Source of the DNA: Tubiluchus corallicola | Lineage: Eukaryota; Priapulida; Priapulimorpha; Priapulimorphida; Tubiluchidae | Direction of reading: 5' to 3' | Assembly (NCBI GenBank): GCA_030141605.1 | Contig: JAQGDQ010000014.1 | Coordinates: 60,001-124,000 of the forward strand | DNA: 64,000 bases | Part shown: piece after piece, positions 57,401-62,681 of the stretch | Numbering within the stretch: position 1 is the first letter of the stretch | Layout: every line of letters begins with the position of its first letter | Made by a program: the position numbers and the translations under genes | The notes under the pieces: model-generated | What the model saw: only the letters and a program-made list of their open reading frames with translations | Told to the model about the DNA's origin: nothing | The model's database searches: none

Positions 57401-60400
57401 AATTCACCAGAACCCATTGTAGTCGTATGTACGCGCTAATACACGCTTAGGACCATTTACTGGCTAGTTTACTAGGTTACTAGTGCTAGAAATATAAGGG
57501 TTAACTTAGATTGCCCCAACCACTGAGGAATAAAGTAATCTAGTGGCCCAAGGCATTCTGCCTTGCAGGGAGACGGTCCCTGATTCACATCCAGCCTGTA
57601 TTCCAATTTTTTCACGTTATCTGTCAAAATCCGGCATCAAAAGTTAAATAATTGTGAGACTGTCGCATCGGAAATGTAAGGCTCACACTAAGCCCAAAGT
57701 CACCTTCTCCCAAAATTAACAGTAACTGTCATTTTAACAAATTATTATTTATTATTATCAATACTGATGCAAAATACAAACGTAATGCTTGTAAATTGTA
57801 ACGCACGATCTAATTGCATTTGAATGGACATCATTTCCAGATGATCAATCTGAAATTGACCGCGCTGACACACCATGAAAAGATTCACGCAAAAATTGAT
57901 ATGCGATTTATAGCGAAATTGCTTTCAAATGAACAGAGATTTACTGGAAACGTTTAAGTCAACAACGGTTCAGATCTGATAACAAAAATGCAATGCATAA
58001 ACATGAGAGCCTGCAGGAAAATCTCGTCAAGATAAGATTCTCAATGAACAGTTTTTTGGATCGAGTAAACCTCAACGAGTTAACTGCTAGTCTGATAAAG
58101 AATTAGAGAAGCCGAGGATTAGGAAGGCATTCAGCGAGAACAAATTGCCAAGACAATTTTACAAATTAACAAAATCCGAGATGGCGATGTAGCGTAAGCA
58201 ATTCCTTGGCACTGGCTATTACAAGTGGGTATTCCACTGCTGCCGTTGCCATGGATGCTGATGATGTGGTTGTTGTTGTTACTTTTGTTGCTGTTGCTTC
58301 CATTACTGATGTTGTTTTTGGCATAACGGCGATAGTGATGACGTCAATTACAATGAGGACAACAATGATGACGATCGTGTCTATGACAATGATGACGACT
58401 ATGATGATGATGATGATGATGATAATAGCGATGATGACAGTGGCAACTACAAGGACGACGACGACGACGATGATGATTAATAGTATTTATTAAACAAAAT
58501 TTTAGAAAAGGACGATGTTACACCATTTTTTCTTATTTTTTTCAAAAGACCACTCGTATTTTAAAATTAATTCTCACACCTGTGTTGGTGAAAAAGAAAG
58601 GACAGGCTGACATTAGCAACATGTTAGTGCACAAAAGCCACATGTCAGTTACCCACAATAAAGGTATCATTGATGAAAACGCTTGTTTTCTAAACACTTC
58701 ACAAGAATACCAATATGTCGTTCACAGTGTTAAATTAGGATAAGGTTGGGGAGGGATATGAATCTGAAAGACATTGTGATAATTACTAAAACCGCATCTG
58801 ATTAAATTTGGGCGTAGCGAAATATCAAATGAAAGCTATACAACTTACGGGTATAACAAGCAGAGTCGATCCAGCAAAGCACAGGCACTCAATTTCAGTC
58901 CTAGACGCCACTACGAATATATGCTTACACAGATAATTGATACATAAACTAAAAAATAATAATGCTTTATTGTACAGAATAATGCAGCAAGATTACATAG
59001 CGCCACAAATTAATGAAAAAAGCATATGCTAATAAATATAGCAATCACATGACAGTACACATGCACTGCAAAAACCACATGCTACATAATACAAATACAA
59101 TGATAAATCACGTACATGCAAATTTATTTATAAATATAAATACAGAAAAATAAGAACACTAAAACTGTACAAGAAATTACAAATGGGAGCAAAAAAATTC
59201 TGCACTTGACAAAAATTTCAAAATTACTGTTGAAATTGATTAACATGCATTATTTAACTGCACGATTTAAATATCTTATCACGCTTCCTGTGAATGGCTT
59301 AATTAACGGTACAAAAATCCGTCTTTGACCAGCTAACATGCAAACAGAAATTCATGCCCTCGTCACCTGCAACCAAAAGGGATGGCATTTGCTGATTTAA
59401 TGGGAAATCATTGAAAGTAATTAAGGCTAGTTTTACCTATAGATTATGAGATCCCTAGTCAGACGCTAGGATATTAATATTTCCTTAGTGTACAGCATCG
59501 GGGTTACAATTTACAATGTTTTTAATTACGATTCTTTACTTTTTTCTAACAACTAGCAACCTAACCTAACTCACCTAACTTCAATTTAGATCAAGTGGAA
59601 TTACACAACACGGTGCATAAACAGTGAATTCACTGAAAATCACGTCAACTACGCAGTGTTAATTTGTCATTTTCCTCTTGCAACAGCTGACATAGGCAGC
59701 CTTGCATACAAAGTTCTGCCTTAATTAATAAAAAGGAACGTGTTACTGACAAGTTGCAGATTTGTTTTATAGTTATTACCATAAATAATCAGCTTTTGAC
59801 ATAAAGGCAAAGGAAATAAAAATTTCAATAGTTTACGTAAACATTATTATTACCATGTTATTACCATATTAATTTGTTGCATATAACTTAAAACAACTTG
59901 TGTTTTGTACGGTTAAAACACTTACACGTATTAACACATTATAGTTTTCAGCTAACCGAAAAAATCGTAGATAGTGCATCTAAGAAAGACTAATACACAG
60001 AATTACACCATTGTATACAACTTCTGTGTATATCAGTTCTGTAGATGTGTAATATCAGATATGTACAAGGAAAACATGAAGAACAGAACGAAGTGAACAA
60101 TTAATAAAACATCCCACCATAAAACATCTGAAAAGGAATGTGCACTATCTTCATGTGACAAGAGAAAGCCAAAAAAAAAGCAACAGTTAGTAATACCGTT
60201 ACTATTTTTTGTATTTTATAATAATAATGCAAAACTTCACTATCATGCATAGAATACACAGCACGTTGTTATCGTTTTGTATGCTTATTGTGGAATGTCT
60301 ATTATGAAAGTACACGTATTAGCTATTTCTGCAAATTGTAATAGCGAGGATCTTCTACACATGCAAATAATACCTCTGCATGTCTGTTTGTAATGGGTGG

Positions 60401-60501
60401 TTCGTTTTCCCATTTCTGTGCTATCTGCAATGTCTCCAGCGTTTTCTGTTGCAGCGTCTTCGTATCATCAAGAAGCGTTAATTCATAAAATTCTTGAATA
60501 T
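806..60501 (-). CDS. dlg: Discs-large (DLG/SAP97/PSD-95 family) MAGUK scaffold, partial: second half of L27 to hinge before PDZ3
   Basis: This is a membrane-associated guanylate kinase scaffold that organises cell junctions and synapses by binding C-terminal peptides through its PDZ domains. Seventeen exons totalling about 1.65 kb (about 550 residues) were placed from GT-AG signals and matching phases. Seen in order: L27 second half ([13 protein letters not shown]), a polyproline exon, linker exons, the pre-PDZ1 motif [12 protein letters not shown]1 ([18 protein letters not shown]), PDZ2 ([18 protein letters not shown]), then a proline-rich hinge. The spacing and the diagnostic PDZ1/PDZ2 sequences identify DLG rather than another MAGUK. 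PDZ3, SH3 and the guanylate kinase-like domain are absent and should lie left of base 1; the N-terminal half of L27 lies right of 64000. Unusual points are the two introns over 22 kb and the long multi-exon hinge between PDZ2 and PDZ3. Exons of unknown cassettes may have been missed. Confidence 0.93.
1035..1064 (-). CDS. dlg: dlg hinge micro-exon [10 protein letters not shown]
   Basis: A 30-nt exon, phase 1-1, acceptor ttatttag after a long T-rich tract and donor actg/gtgaga. The peptide FKPPAEKPT continues the KP-rich theme. Confidence 0.65.
1065..1471 (-). other. dlg intron
   Basis: AT-rich, nothing recognisable; CTAA-type short repeats near 1086-1098. Confidence 0.6.
1472..1540 (-). CDS. 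dlg: dlg hinge exon [20 protein letters not shown]
   Basis: A 69-nt exon, phase 1-1, acceptor gttgtag and donor gcag/gtgaga. It encodes a Lys/Glu-rich peptide with KSPD, ending AKA. Skippable in frame. Confidence 0.7.
1541..2735 (-). other. dlg intron with MITE
   Basis: AT-rich intron whose only notable content is the inverted-repeat element at 2455-2670, which ends 66 bases from the ESPKV exon donor. Confidence 0.6.
2455..2670. mobile_element. MITE-like element, family member 1
   Basis: A 216-bp segment with about 40-bp terminal inverted repeats: it begins agtggcatttacctagcatc and ends in the near-complement (ctaggtaaacaccact). The termini differ at about six positions. The interior is AT-rich and non-coding. 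A shorter relative is at 44573-44733. No clear target-site duplication could be fixed. Confidence 0.7.
2736..3014 (-). CDS. dlg: dlg hinge exon: ESPKV-P repeat block
   Basis: This is the largest hinge exon, 279 nt (93 codons), phase 1-1, acceptor acacttag and donor tcgg/gtatgt. It holds four related repeats: [30 protein letters not shown] and [10 protein letters not shown], separated by Pro/Val/Lys-rich spacers, and ends [16 protein letters not shown] and PKP cores are possible SH3 ligands and SP sites are possible proline-directed kinase targets (inference). The DNA repeats (gactcggg-type units) suggest expansion by internal duplication. Confidence 0.78.
3015..3857 (-). other. dlg intron
   Basis: AT-rich, no recognisable content. 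Confidence 0.6.
3858..3926 (-). CDS. dlg: dlg hinge exon ([18 protein letters not shown])
   Basis: A 69-nt exon, phase 1-1, acceptor gccgtatag and donor caag/gttggt. It reads [20 protein letters not shown], a low-complexity Pro/Ser/Val segment. The donor is not consensus after GT, so use may be conditional. Confidence 0.6.
3927..4439 (-). other. dlg intron
   Basis: AT-rich, no recognisable content. Confidence 0.55.
4440..4493 (-). CDS. dlg: dlg hinge exon with two possible donors (VPKVVA, or extended through GLG)
   Basis: The acceptor is cttacag. Two donors share phase 1: a strong one giving an 18-nt exon (4476-4493, gcag/gtaaac, VPKVVA) and a weaker one giving 54 nt (4440-4493, ggag/gttata, adding [12 protein letters not shown]). 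The peptide resembles the ESPKV-P repeats of the larger hinge exon. I list the long form; the short form has the better splice signal. Confidence 0.6.
4494..4898 (-). other. dlg intron
   Basis: AT-rich, no recognisable content. Confidence 0.55.
4899..4934 (-). CDS. dlg: dlg hinge exon [12 protein letters not shown]
   Basis: A 36-nt exon, phase 1-1, acceptor atttgcag and donor gcag/gtaagg, both strong. It can be skipped without changing frame. Confidence 0.75.
5160..5328 (-). CDS. dlg: dlg exon: PDZ2, second part, and start of the hinge
   Basis: A 169-nt exon, phase 0 in and phase 1 out (acceptor gctcag, donor caag/gtgaga). It reads [20 protein letters not shown] and then [16 protein letters not shown] carries the class I histidine of helix B. 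The remainder ([15 protein letters not shown]) opens the proline-rich hinge. From here on every exon in the window is phase 1-1. Confidence 0.93.
5329..6255 (-). other. dlg intron inside PDZ2
   Basis: AT-rich; a 94-codon open stretch on the plus strand (5342-5626) shows no domain and is probably chance. Confidence 0.6.
6256..6392 (-). CDS. dlg: dlg exon: PDZ2, first part
   Basis: A 137-nt exon, phase 1 in and phase 0 out (acceptor gtgattag, donor tac/gtaagt). It encodes [20 protein letters not shown] and continues to [28 protein letters not shown] is diagnostic of DLG PDZ2; the GLGF loop is intact. Confidence 0.94.
6393..6733 (-). other. dlg intron between linker and PDZ2
   Basis: AT-rich, no recognisable content. 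Confidence 0.6.
6734..6800 (-). CDS. dlg: dlg exon: PDZ1-PDZ2 linker
   Basis: A 67-nt exon, phase 0 in and phase 1 out. It encodes [20 protein letters not shown] then NK. The VKRRK and I-EL-KGNKG pattern is the standard short DLG linker that fixes PDZ1 and PDZ2 as a tandem. Confidence 0.92.
6801..7477 (-). other. dlg intron between PDZ1 and linker exon
   Basis: AT-rich, no recognisable content. Confidence 0.6.
7478..7580 (-). CDS. dlg: dlg exon: PDZ1, second part
   Basis: A 103-nt exon, phase 2 in and phase 0 out (acceptor gttttcag, donor ttg/gtaagt). It reads VNDIILHVN then [20 protein letters not shown], the PDZ1 helix B and last strand. His at the start of helix B (PHSAAV) is the class I specificity position, so C-terminal S/T-x-hydrophobic ligands are expected. 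Confidence 0.93.
7581..9158 (-). other. dlg intron inside PDZ1, with repeat and compositional anomaly
   Basis: Contains a CCACA-rich tract (about 7758-8045), a short TGATGA stretch, and a GC-rich block (about 8250-8900) unlike the rest of the intron. Confidence 0.6.
7758..8045. repeat. CCACACCA-type degenerate satellite, strand-asymmetric
   Basis: About 290 bases made almost only of A, C and T, with units such as accacaccac and atcacacc. The plus strand has almost no G. Frames across it are repeat artefacts. Confidence 0.8.
9159..9283 (-). CDS. dlg: dlg exon: PDZ1, first part
   Basis: A 125-nt exon, phase 0 in and phase 2 out. It encodes [20 protein letters not shown] and continues to [10 protein letters not shown], i.e. 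the carboxylate-binding GLGF loop and strands B to D. The donor tg/gtagct splits a codon that becomes Cys in the join, where DLG relatives usually have Arg (GRLRVND). The intact GLGF loop predicts a functional ligand groove. Confidence 0.93.
9284..9883 (-). other. dlg intron before PDZ1
   Basis: AT-rich, no recognisable content. Confidence 0.6.
9884..9931 (-). CDS. dlg: dlg exon: [16 protein letters not shown], entry to PDZ1
   Basis: A 48-nt exon (16 codons), phase 0-0, acceptor ttttacag and donor agg/gtgagt. The encoded EYEEIVLER matches the conserved EYEEITLERG that leads directly into the first PDZ domain of DLG proteins; the last residues form PDZ1 strand A. Confidence 0.9.
10541..10756. 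repeat. Dispersed 216-bp repeat, copy 1
   Basis: Shares acaggtcattttgc, aatctcaagcttgg, cgatacatttctgcataaat and gtcagttaatgtttt in the same order and orientation with 12397-12612; clear but diverged copies 1.86 kb apart. Confidence 0.75.
11738..11896 (+). repeat. (TATCT)n pentanucleotide array, possible LINE 3' tail
   Basis: About 32 near-perfect copies. The preceding bases (cgagctttgctcaatcaag ... gaataaatatcttt) resemble the 3' end of CR1/RTE-like LINEs, which finish in short microsatellites. No reverse transcriptase was seen. Confidence 0.8.
12397..12612. repeat. Dispersed 216-bp repeat, copy 2
   Basis: Direct copy of 10541-10756 with substitutions and small indels in the second half. 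Either a segmental duplication or two insertions of one element. Confidence 0.75.
12916..12954 (-). CDS. dlg: dlg micro-exon [13 protein letters not shown]
   Basis: A 39-nt exon (13 codons), phase 0-0. Acceptor cctggcag and donor ttc/gtaagt are both strong. It lies between the SNDSW micro-exon and the pre-PDZ1 exon and is removable in frame, so it is a likely cassette. Confidence 0.7.
12955..13571 (-). other. dlg intron between micro-exons
   Basis: AT-rich, no recognisable content. Confidence 0.6.
13572..13604 (-). CDS. dlg: dlg micro-exon [11 protein letters not shown]
   Basis: A 33-nt exon (11 codons), phase 0-0, with a good acceptor (tttttcag) and an excellent donor (caa/gtaagt). It adds an acidic, polar linker before PDZ1. 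Because it starts in phase 0 it can accept either the 37.5-kb exon or an alternative first exon ending in phase 0. Confidence 0.7.
13895..13990. repeat. Degenerate trinucleotide tract (GTC/GTT/ATC/GAT)
   Basis: Low-complexity mix of pyrimidine-rich and then GATG units; frames on both strands are repeat artefacts. Confidence 0.6.
14244..14390 (+). CDS. Possible terminal exon of an unidentified plus-strand transcript
   Basis: After an acceptor (tatttaacag) a frame of 48 codons reads [20 protein letters not shown] and ends SACTK, with the stop overlapping an AATAAA polyadenylation signal (14386-14391). It has no recognisable domain. No matching upstream exon was found, so a transposon remnant or chance is equally possible. 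Confidence 0.15.
   Translation, partial: AVFPQNKVKWDRILNKVLNNKEAIVTVVNLGQSSCTSQGSRGRSACTK
15339..15530 (-). CDS. Candidate second alternative first exon, basic N-terminus
   Basis: ATG 15530 opens a 64-codon frame ([20 protein letters not shown] at the N-terminus, a basic stretch [14 protein letters not shown] near the end) that reaches a donor aag/gtatga in phase 0, compatible with the dlg exon at 13604 only 1.7 kb downstream. The DNA just 5' is GC-rich and includes overlapping CAGCTG and TGACGTC-like sites (about 15545-15567). I do not recognise the peptide. It could be a short N-terminus of dlg, an unrelated exon, or chance. Confidence 0.3.
16480..16830. promoter_or_regulatory. GC-richer island, possible promoter
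   Basis: A 350-base block with raised GC and several CpG, open in several frames on both strands (for example a basic minus-strand frame from ATG 16674 ending MASLT at a gtgagt donor in phase 2). The phase does not fit dlg. Reported only as a compositional island. Confidence 0.2.
17812..17950. mobile_element. Tandem pair of 66-bp TIR-bounded units
   Basis: Two units (17812-17877 and 17885-17950), each starting gactatagtt and ending in its exact complement aactatagtc, separated by caaaatc. The copies differ at only a few bases. Confidence 0.75.
18243..18318. repeat. Perfect 76-bp palindrome
   Basis: Two exact 38-bp arms (acttgttatctatagtattg ... at one end) with no spacer, centre at 18280/18281. 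Weaker complementarity extends outward to about 18218-18343, so the core is the best-preserved part of a roughly 126-bp fold-back. Confidence 0.9.
18440..18787 (+). CDS. Hypothetical 115-residue frame
   Basis: An ATG-started frame, Ser/Thr/Arg-rich ([30 protein letters not shown]), locally slightly GC-richer than its flanks, 120 bases after the 76-bp palindrome. No family recognised. It may be part of a mobile element associated with the palindrome. Confidence 0.12.
   Translation: MTNFIFKYNDNIRKIYARDLISTRRTSCVTSVSSHSKRSTVIIILSFTLPRRREKLEIKTDTMTVNSEVTATRPSQRMHYLSLTEIQTDKESHFPMQISSATGFLCKGSSCMPYA
19414..19509. repeat. (GT)n microsatellite
   Basis: About 40 near-perfect dinucleotide copies with interruptions at the end. 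Confidence 0.95.
20475..20631. repeat. Tandem duplication, period about 78
   Basis: Two copies of a unit containing tttcagaaactcagttsg-type sequence and ending in aaaaacataat, about 90 percent alike. Confidence 0.8.
21198..21315. repeat. Degenerate (GTAA/GTAG/GTGA)n tetranucleotide tract
   Basis: A run of G-T-purine-purine tetramers shifting from gtaa to gtag to gtga and back. Confidence 0.85.
23444..23623 (-). CDS. Candidate alternative first exon of dlg with a CCVCC palmitoylation-type cluster
   Basis: A 60-codon frame starts at ATG 23623 ([18 protein letters not shown]), with a second in-frame ATG at 23569 ([13 protein letters not shown]). It contains [12 protein letters not shown], ends DTITFSEWK and meets a donor aag/gtaaca in phase 0, exactly the phase needed to join the SNDSW exon at 13604. 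The codons are GC-richer than the surrounding intron. A palindromic TATA box lies about 190 bases upstream of the ATG on this strand. In vertebrates DLG2 and DLG4 use alternative N-termini whose cysteines are palmitoylated for membrane targeting; a similar role here is inference. The frame is open upstream of ATG 23623, so an internal exon or a nested gene is also possible. Confidence 0.5.
23816..23825 (-). promoter_or_regulatory. Palindromic TATA box upstream of the 23.6-kb exon
   Basis: TTTATATAAA sits in a locally GC-rich context (cccgg on one side, ggcgc on the other). Read on the minus strand it is about 190 bases 5' of ATG 23623, compatible with a 5' UTR of about 165 bases. The site is self-complementary and could also direct plus-strand transcription. 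Confidence 0.35.
23853..24051. repeat. Tandem duplication of a 93-bp unit next to the TATA box
   Basis: Units 23853-23945 and 23959-24051 are nearly identical (one G/A difference noted) with a 13-base spacer. They lie just upstream of the candidate promoter of the 23.6-kb exon. Confidence 0.9.
24300..24960 (+). promoter_or_regulatory. GC-rich block with two TATAAAACA motifs
   Basis: Raised GC with the motif tataaaaca at 24342 and 24522 on the plus strand. Downstream, a frame from ATG 24731 ([20 protein letters not shown]) reaches a gtaagt donor at 24902. It could be a promoter and first exon of a plus-strand transcript; no partner exon was found. Confidence 0.2.
26962..27015. repeat. (AT)n microsatellite
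   Basis: Pure AT dinucleotides, preceded by about 45 bases of AT-only sequence. Confidence 0.95.
27605..27775. repeat. Degenerate (AACC/ATCA/GATC)n tetranucleotide tract
   Basis: Runs of ccaa, atca and cgatcg-type tetramers, with a short GC-rich cgaccgagcgagcgacc core. Confidence 0.8.
30961..31026 (-). CDS. Candidate third alternative first exon, short aromatic N-terminus
   Basis: ATG 31026 opens 22 codons ([16 protein letters not shown], then ASCGPR) ending at a consensus donor agg/gtaagt in phase 0. The frame is also open upstream to a possible acceptor (cttcttcag at about 31060), so it could instead be an internal exon. Support is only the donor, the phase and the local GC rise. Confidence 0.2.
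35781..36155 (+). CDS. Hypothetical 124-residue frame
   Basis: An ATG-started frame that begins with Cys/Lys-rich residues and ends in a basic stretch ([18 protein letters not shown]). I see no domain, no promoter and no splice context; it sits in the large dlg intron just before a TA-rich inverted repeat. Long for AT-rich intron DNA but not convincing. Confidence 0.12.
   Translation: MSSKCLKCALKFTFKIILLNPVYYNYKMTEFSKMLIKNSRVKYVIIDEYIPKVSNYVVVYIVFQPKNLNMNLPIRIYYTPTSLLKMSCVVAQLLSTKCKRKRLVRIRRPADPSLIDEINNTNRL
36206..36326. repeat. TA-rich inverted repeat
   Basis: A 20-bp arm (36221-36240) is repeated as exact complement at 36307-36326; (TA)n tracts flank the first arm. Possibly a small fold-back element. 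Confidence 0.75.
36891..37128. repeat. Diverged tandem duplication, about 120 bp per unit
   Basis: Two copies share tttcaacggactgaat-type, ccattttctg and tctggtatccatttttgagc segments in order, with an insertion in the second. Confidence 0.7.
37499..37702 (-). CDS. dlg: dlg exon: polyproline linker between L27 and PDZ1
   Basis: The exon is 204 nt (68 codons), phase 0-0, acceptor ttttttag and donor aag/gtaaga. The peptide starts [20 protein letters not shown] and contains two proline runs ([11 protein letters not shown] and [11 protein letters not shown]) in a basic Ser/Lys context, ending ESPIK. Such runs are typical ligands for SH3, WW or EVH1 domains. The ESP motif recurs in the hinge exons after PDZ2, which supports membership of the same gene. 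The assignment to dlg rests on phase and strand; exon-to-exon joining has not been seen. Confidence 0.72.
44273..44282 (+). repeat. G10 homopolymer
   Basis: Ten consecutive G in AT-rich DNA; a likely slippage site or assembly error point. Confidence 0.9.
44573..44733. mobile_element. MITE-like element, family member 2
   Basis: A 161-bp relative of 2455-2670. It shares catccggaatgcgtatgcgt exactly with the first copy and ends in the diverged complement (ccaggtaaacgccact). Shorter interior. Confidence 0.7.
45402..47268. mobile_element. Fold-back element with about 400-bp inverted arms
   Basis: The left arm (about 45402-45805) reappears as reverse complement at about 46867-47268. Examples of matching blocks are tttatgtcacaaggatcaag, gtagtaatctatacacttta, and the ctgtgagaagagcac region. 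The arms are roughly 80 percent alike with small indels. The 1.06-kb interior has no recognisable transposase. No target duplication was found. Confidence 0.75.
47586..47700. repeat. Tandem duplication, about 60 bp
   Basis: Two copies of an atggtytktaatgtattttratagatat-type unit, adjacent to the fold-back element. Confidence 0.7.
48079..48212 (+). pseudogene. Relic exon, first half of an immunoglobulin-like domain, frameshifted
   Basis: After a good acceptor (atttttcag) one frame reads [20 protein letters not shown] and stops; a second frame continues [20 protein letters not shown] to a phase-1 donor (tttg/gtcagt). [10 protein letters not shown] resembles the P-x-V-x-W-Y-K-x-G strand C of I-set Ig domains. 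The change of frame near 48130 suggests a one-base indel, unless a separate acceptor at 48134 (ttttatag) starts a 78-nt phase 1-1 exon. Strand and phase match the relic exon at 48545. Confidence 0.35.
48236..48261 (+). repeat. G-quadruplex candidate
   Basis: Four runs of G (4, 3, 4, 4) with loops of 1, 2 and 8 bases, 24 bases after the Ig-like relic exon. Confidence 0.5.
48545..48769 (+). pseudogene. Relic or real exon, second half of an immunoglobulin-like domain
   Basis: The frame contains [18 protein letters not shown] and then [17 protein letters not shown], ending at a strong phase-1 donor (aagg/gtaagt). The pattern G-x-L-x-I / A-K-N-x-A-G / L-V is that of strands F and G of an I-set Ig domain, and phase 1 borders are usual for such modules. 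The expected Y-x-C before AKN is absent (TTALLSAKN), and the acceptor is poor, so decay is likely. Parent family (titin/MLCK-like or receptor) cannot be told. Confidence 0.35.
51335..51482. repeat. (CTA)n trinucleotide microsatellite
   Basis: About 48 copies of CTA with a few interruptions (tctac, cactac). Confidence 0.95.
57026..57147. repeat. GC-rich tandem duplication, period about 62
   Basis: Two copies of gcgatgcacatgccg followed by gcgtttct-gacttttct and acacgccratgacc, in AT-rich surroundings. Confidence 0.75.
57536..57606 (+). ncRNA. tRNA-like sequence, SINE head or tRNA pseudogene
   Basis: The order of an A-box-like tagtggcccaagg, an anticodon-arm-like tctgccttgcaggga (loop would place TGC as anticodon), and a B-box-like gattcacatcc matches the layout of tRNA-derived SINE heads. 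Both boxes deviate from consensus, and no clean acceptor stem is visible, so it is not an active tRNA gene. Confidence 0.3.
58250..58482. repeat. Degenerate trinucleotide tract (GAT/GAC/GTT)
   Basis: Starts gttgttgtt and ends in gatgatgat and gacgacgac runs. The Met/Thr-rich frame across it is a repeat artefact. Confidence 0.85.
60374..60501 (-). CDS. dlg: dlg exon: second half of L27 domain
   Basis: The exon is 128 nt, acceptor tttcag and donor gag/gtatta, entering in phase 1 and leaving in phase 0. It reads [13 protein letters not shown] then a helical, Gln-rich stretch ending in NRHAE. DIQEFYE-TLLD is the hallmark end of the DLG-type L27 domain, which pairs with the L27 domains of CASK/Lin-2 type partners. 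The upstream half of L27 was not found between this exon and 62600, so it is presumably beyond the window. Confidence 0.9.
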
Positions 60502-62681
60502 CTGAAACAATAAATAATCTCACTAACGAAGCAATAAACTCAAGTACATGTATGTAAAAATTTGGTACTTATTGAACAACACATATTACAAATGTACTTA
60601 TAAGAAATCAGGATGCTACATGTGACTACTATAAATTCGTATATTAATATGACGCTATGTTATGATGGCACTACAAACTGGGTAAGAGTGACATTTCGAT
60701 TTGTCTCCATCGTTGTTCTTCTGCTTTGTATAACAAACAAATGACTTTGTGAAGTGTGAACGACATTTCTGGAATCATCATCGTCGTTGTTGTTGTTGTC
60801 GTCATCGTCGTCGTGGTCATCATCATCTTCGTCACCATCAGACCAAGTAATAATTAAAAAAATCGACTCTATGAAGTTGGTTGGATATCAAACTGATATA
60901 GCTTGTAGCCTAAGTGATCATTACAGTTTTGGCAGACTAGCTGGTTAACATTCGTCGGCGCTTCGAGGTAATCAATTCAATCCAGATTTCTTATCAGTCT
61001 CAGCATCTTAGCAATTGTAAACAGCTGGCAGCTAGGTAAGCTTAGGCAGGTTGTAGTAAACGAACCAGATAAAATCCTAAACTTTTCTACGGTACGTGTA
61101 AGCAGATCAACAGAAAGTGGCCAAGTAAGTAAAGTAAGTAACATCTTTATTTGCCACAATAATATTTAAAATCAAGACAAAATTCTAACGTACTGTTGTA
61201 GCATTTGTGAACATAATGGCAGTTATTGTGAAAGAATGATAGTCTTGGTTCGTGGTATTAAAACACACATACAGCATTAGACTGAATTATAAGAAGTCAC
61301 ATTCTAACAAAAAACTTTCTAGTTGTTAAATTAATTAAAATGCGACATTTTTAACATTTATCGCCAAGTGCAGATTTCTTTTGCTACGATTCCATTAATC
61401 TAATTCTTACAAAAAACGTGAAGCTGAAATTAAATTCAAATATCAACACGATTACGAACACTGCGACAGTTCTTTCTTTTAGATGTTCCTACTTACAATA
61501 ATTCAAAAAATGCAGAGGCTAACTCTGGGGGCTAAACTTATAGCAGAGACTTACAGTACTAAATGTGTATATTAATCAAGTTTGATGGGGTAGCGAGCAA
61601 CCTGCAAGTGTCTTACATGGTTACCGGTATTTTCCCTTTTGAGGCATTAAGTGTTCACACATTGTTGAGTATTTTATGGGTATTTGATAAGTGATGGTAT
61701 AACTGATGCTGTTAAGGCTAAAAGAATGAATGAATTGGTACAAAAAATTCACTATGAAAAGACCAAGTTTATCGAGTTTACTTCCAAGGTAACCTTTTGT
61801 GTATAACCTTTTAGAAATATTCTCACAAAATAGTTTGACAAAACATTTGTACAAACAATGTACATTTAAATCAGTAAAGAATCGAAAATAAGCTGATGAC
61901 ATGATTTACGTGTCTTTTGCTACTATAGCTATAATGTAGTTGTTTTGTAGATTTTTGTACTTTGTAGTTGTTTTGCTGTATGTACGTCATTGTCATGTAA
62001 TGTATATGCCAATAAAAATTCTAAATTCTATATAGCATACCCGTGTAGCAGCACAACTGCGAATACAAGTTAACAAAAACATTTAGCACACGGGCAATTT
62101 TTTGTTTGATATCAAATAAAAATGTGTTTTTAACGCCAGAGAAATCTGTTTTCATGCATGTCTTGTCTATATATGTATATAGGACAAATCAAATATAAAA
62201 GAAAAGCAGCAAATATTTGTTTATTTCCCTTTCTGCTTGTGTGACTCACAGGTGTTCTTATCAAATTTATGTAGGAACAGGAAAAGAATCAGTACAGATT
62301 GAAGCAGGAAGTTTAGTTTTGGTGCGTTATTTGTAAAGTTGAACATTAGTATTTAAACCGCAAAAAACAGAATTAAACTGTATACAAGTTATTTGAGATA
62401 AATGTAGATATTCTCGACATTTAGAAGAATTTTAAATGCGTTTAACAAGCACTTAATTCCAATTACTGGAATGGAATAGATGACACAATGATGGCAACTT
62501 CCTGTTTCTCCAAAAACCCACATACCAAAAAGACGTGCAGCAGAAATGGTTCAGCAATGGCATAGGGAAACGGCTCGAACAAGTCGAAGCTAGAAAGCAT
62601 TTAAAATCCGTAATAGCTTAAGAGAGCCATAGACATAAACGTGAGACAAAATTCAGTGTTTTCATAAAAAAACGGAAGACC
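60502..62681. other. dlg intron upstream of the L27 exon and 5' flank of the pseudokinase
   Basis: AT-rich. Contains a possible LINE 3' end on the minus strand (ttgtggcaaataaagatg then tetramer tail, about 61122-61160). The first half of L27 was searched for and not seen. Confidence 0.5.
60776..60838. repeat. Trinucleotide tract (CAT/CGT/TGT)
   Basis: Mixed tcatcgtcg / ttgttgttg / tcatcatca units, 275 bases upstream of the L27 exon acceptor. Confidence 0.8.

Larger units (their letters stand above)
37703..60373 (-). other. 22.7-kb dlg intron
   Basis: AT-rich, non-coding as far as I can see except the Ig-like relic at 48 kb. Contains the second MITE, the large inverted-repeat element, several simple repeats and a tRNA-like sequence. 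38100-43400, 49000-51300 and 51540-57000 hold nothing I recognise. Confidence 0.6.

Noticed and set aside
58206-58493. Met/Thr-rich frame
   Set aside because: Translation of a trinucleotide repeat tract.
59560-59578. cctaacctaact, telomere-like
   Set aside because: Only two to three units; not a telomeric array.
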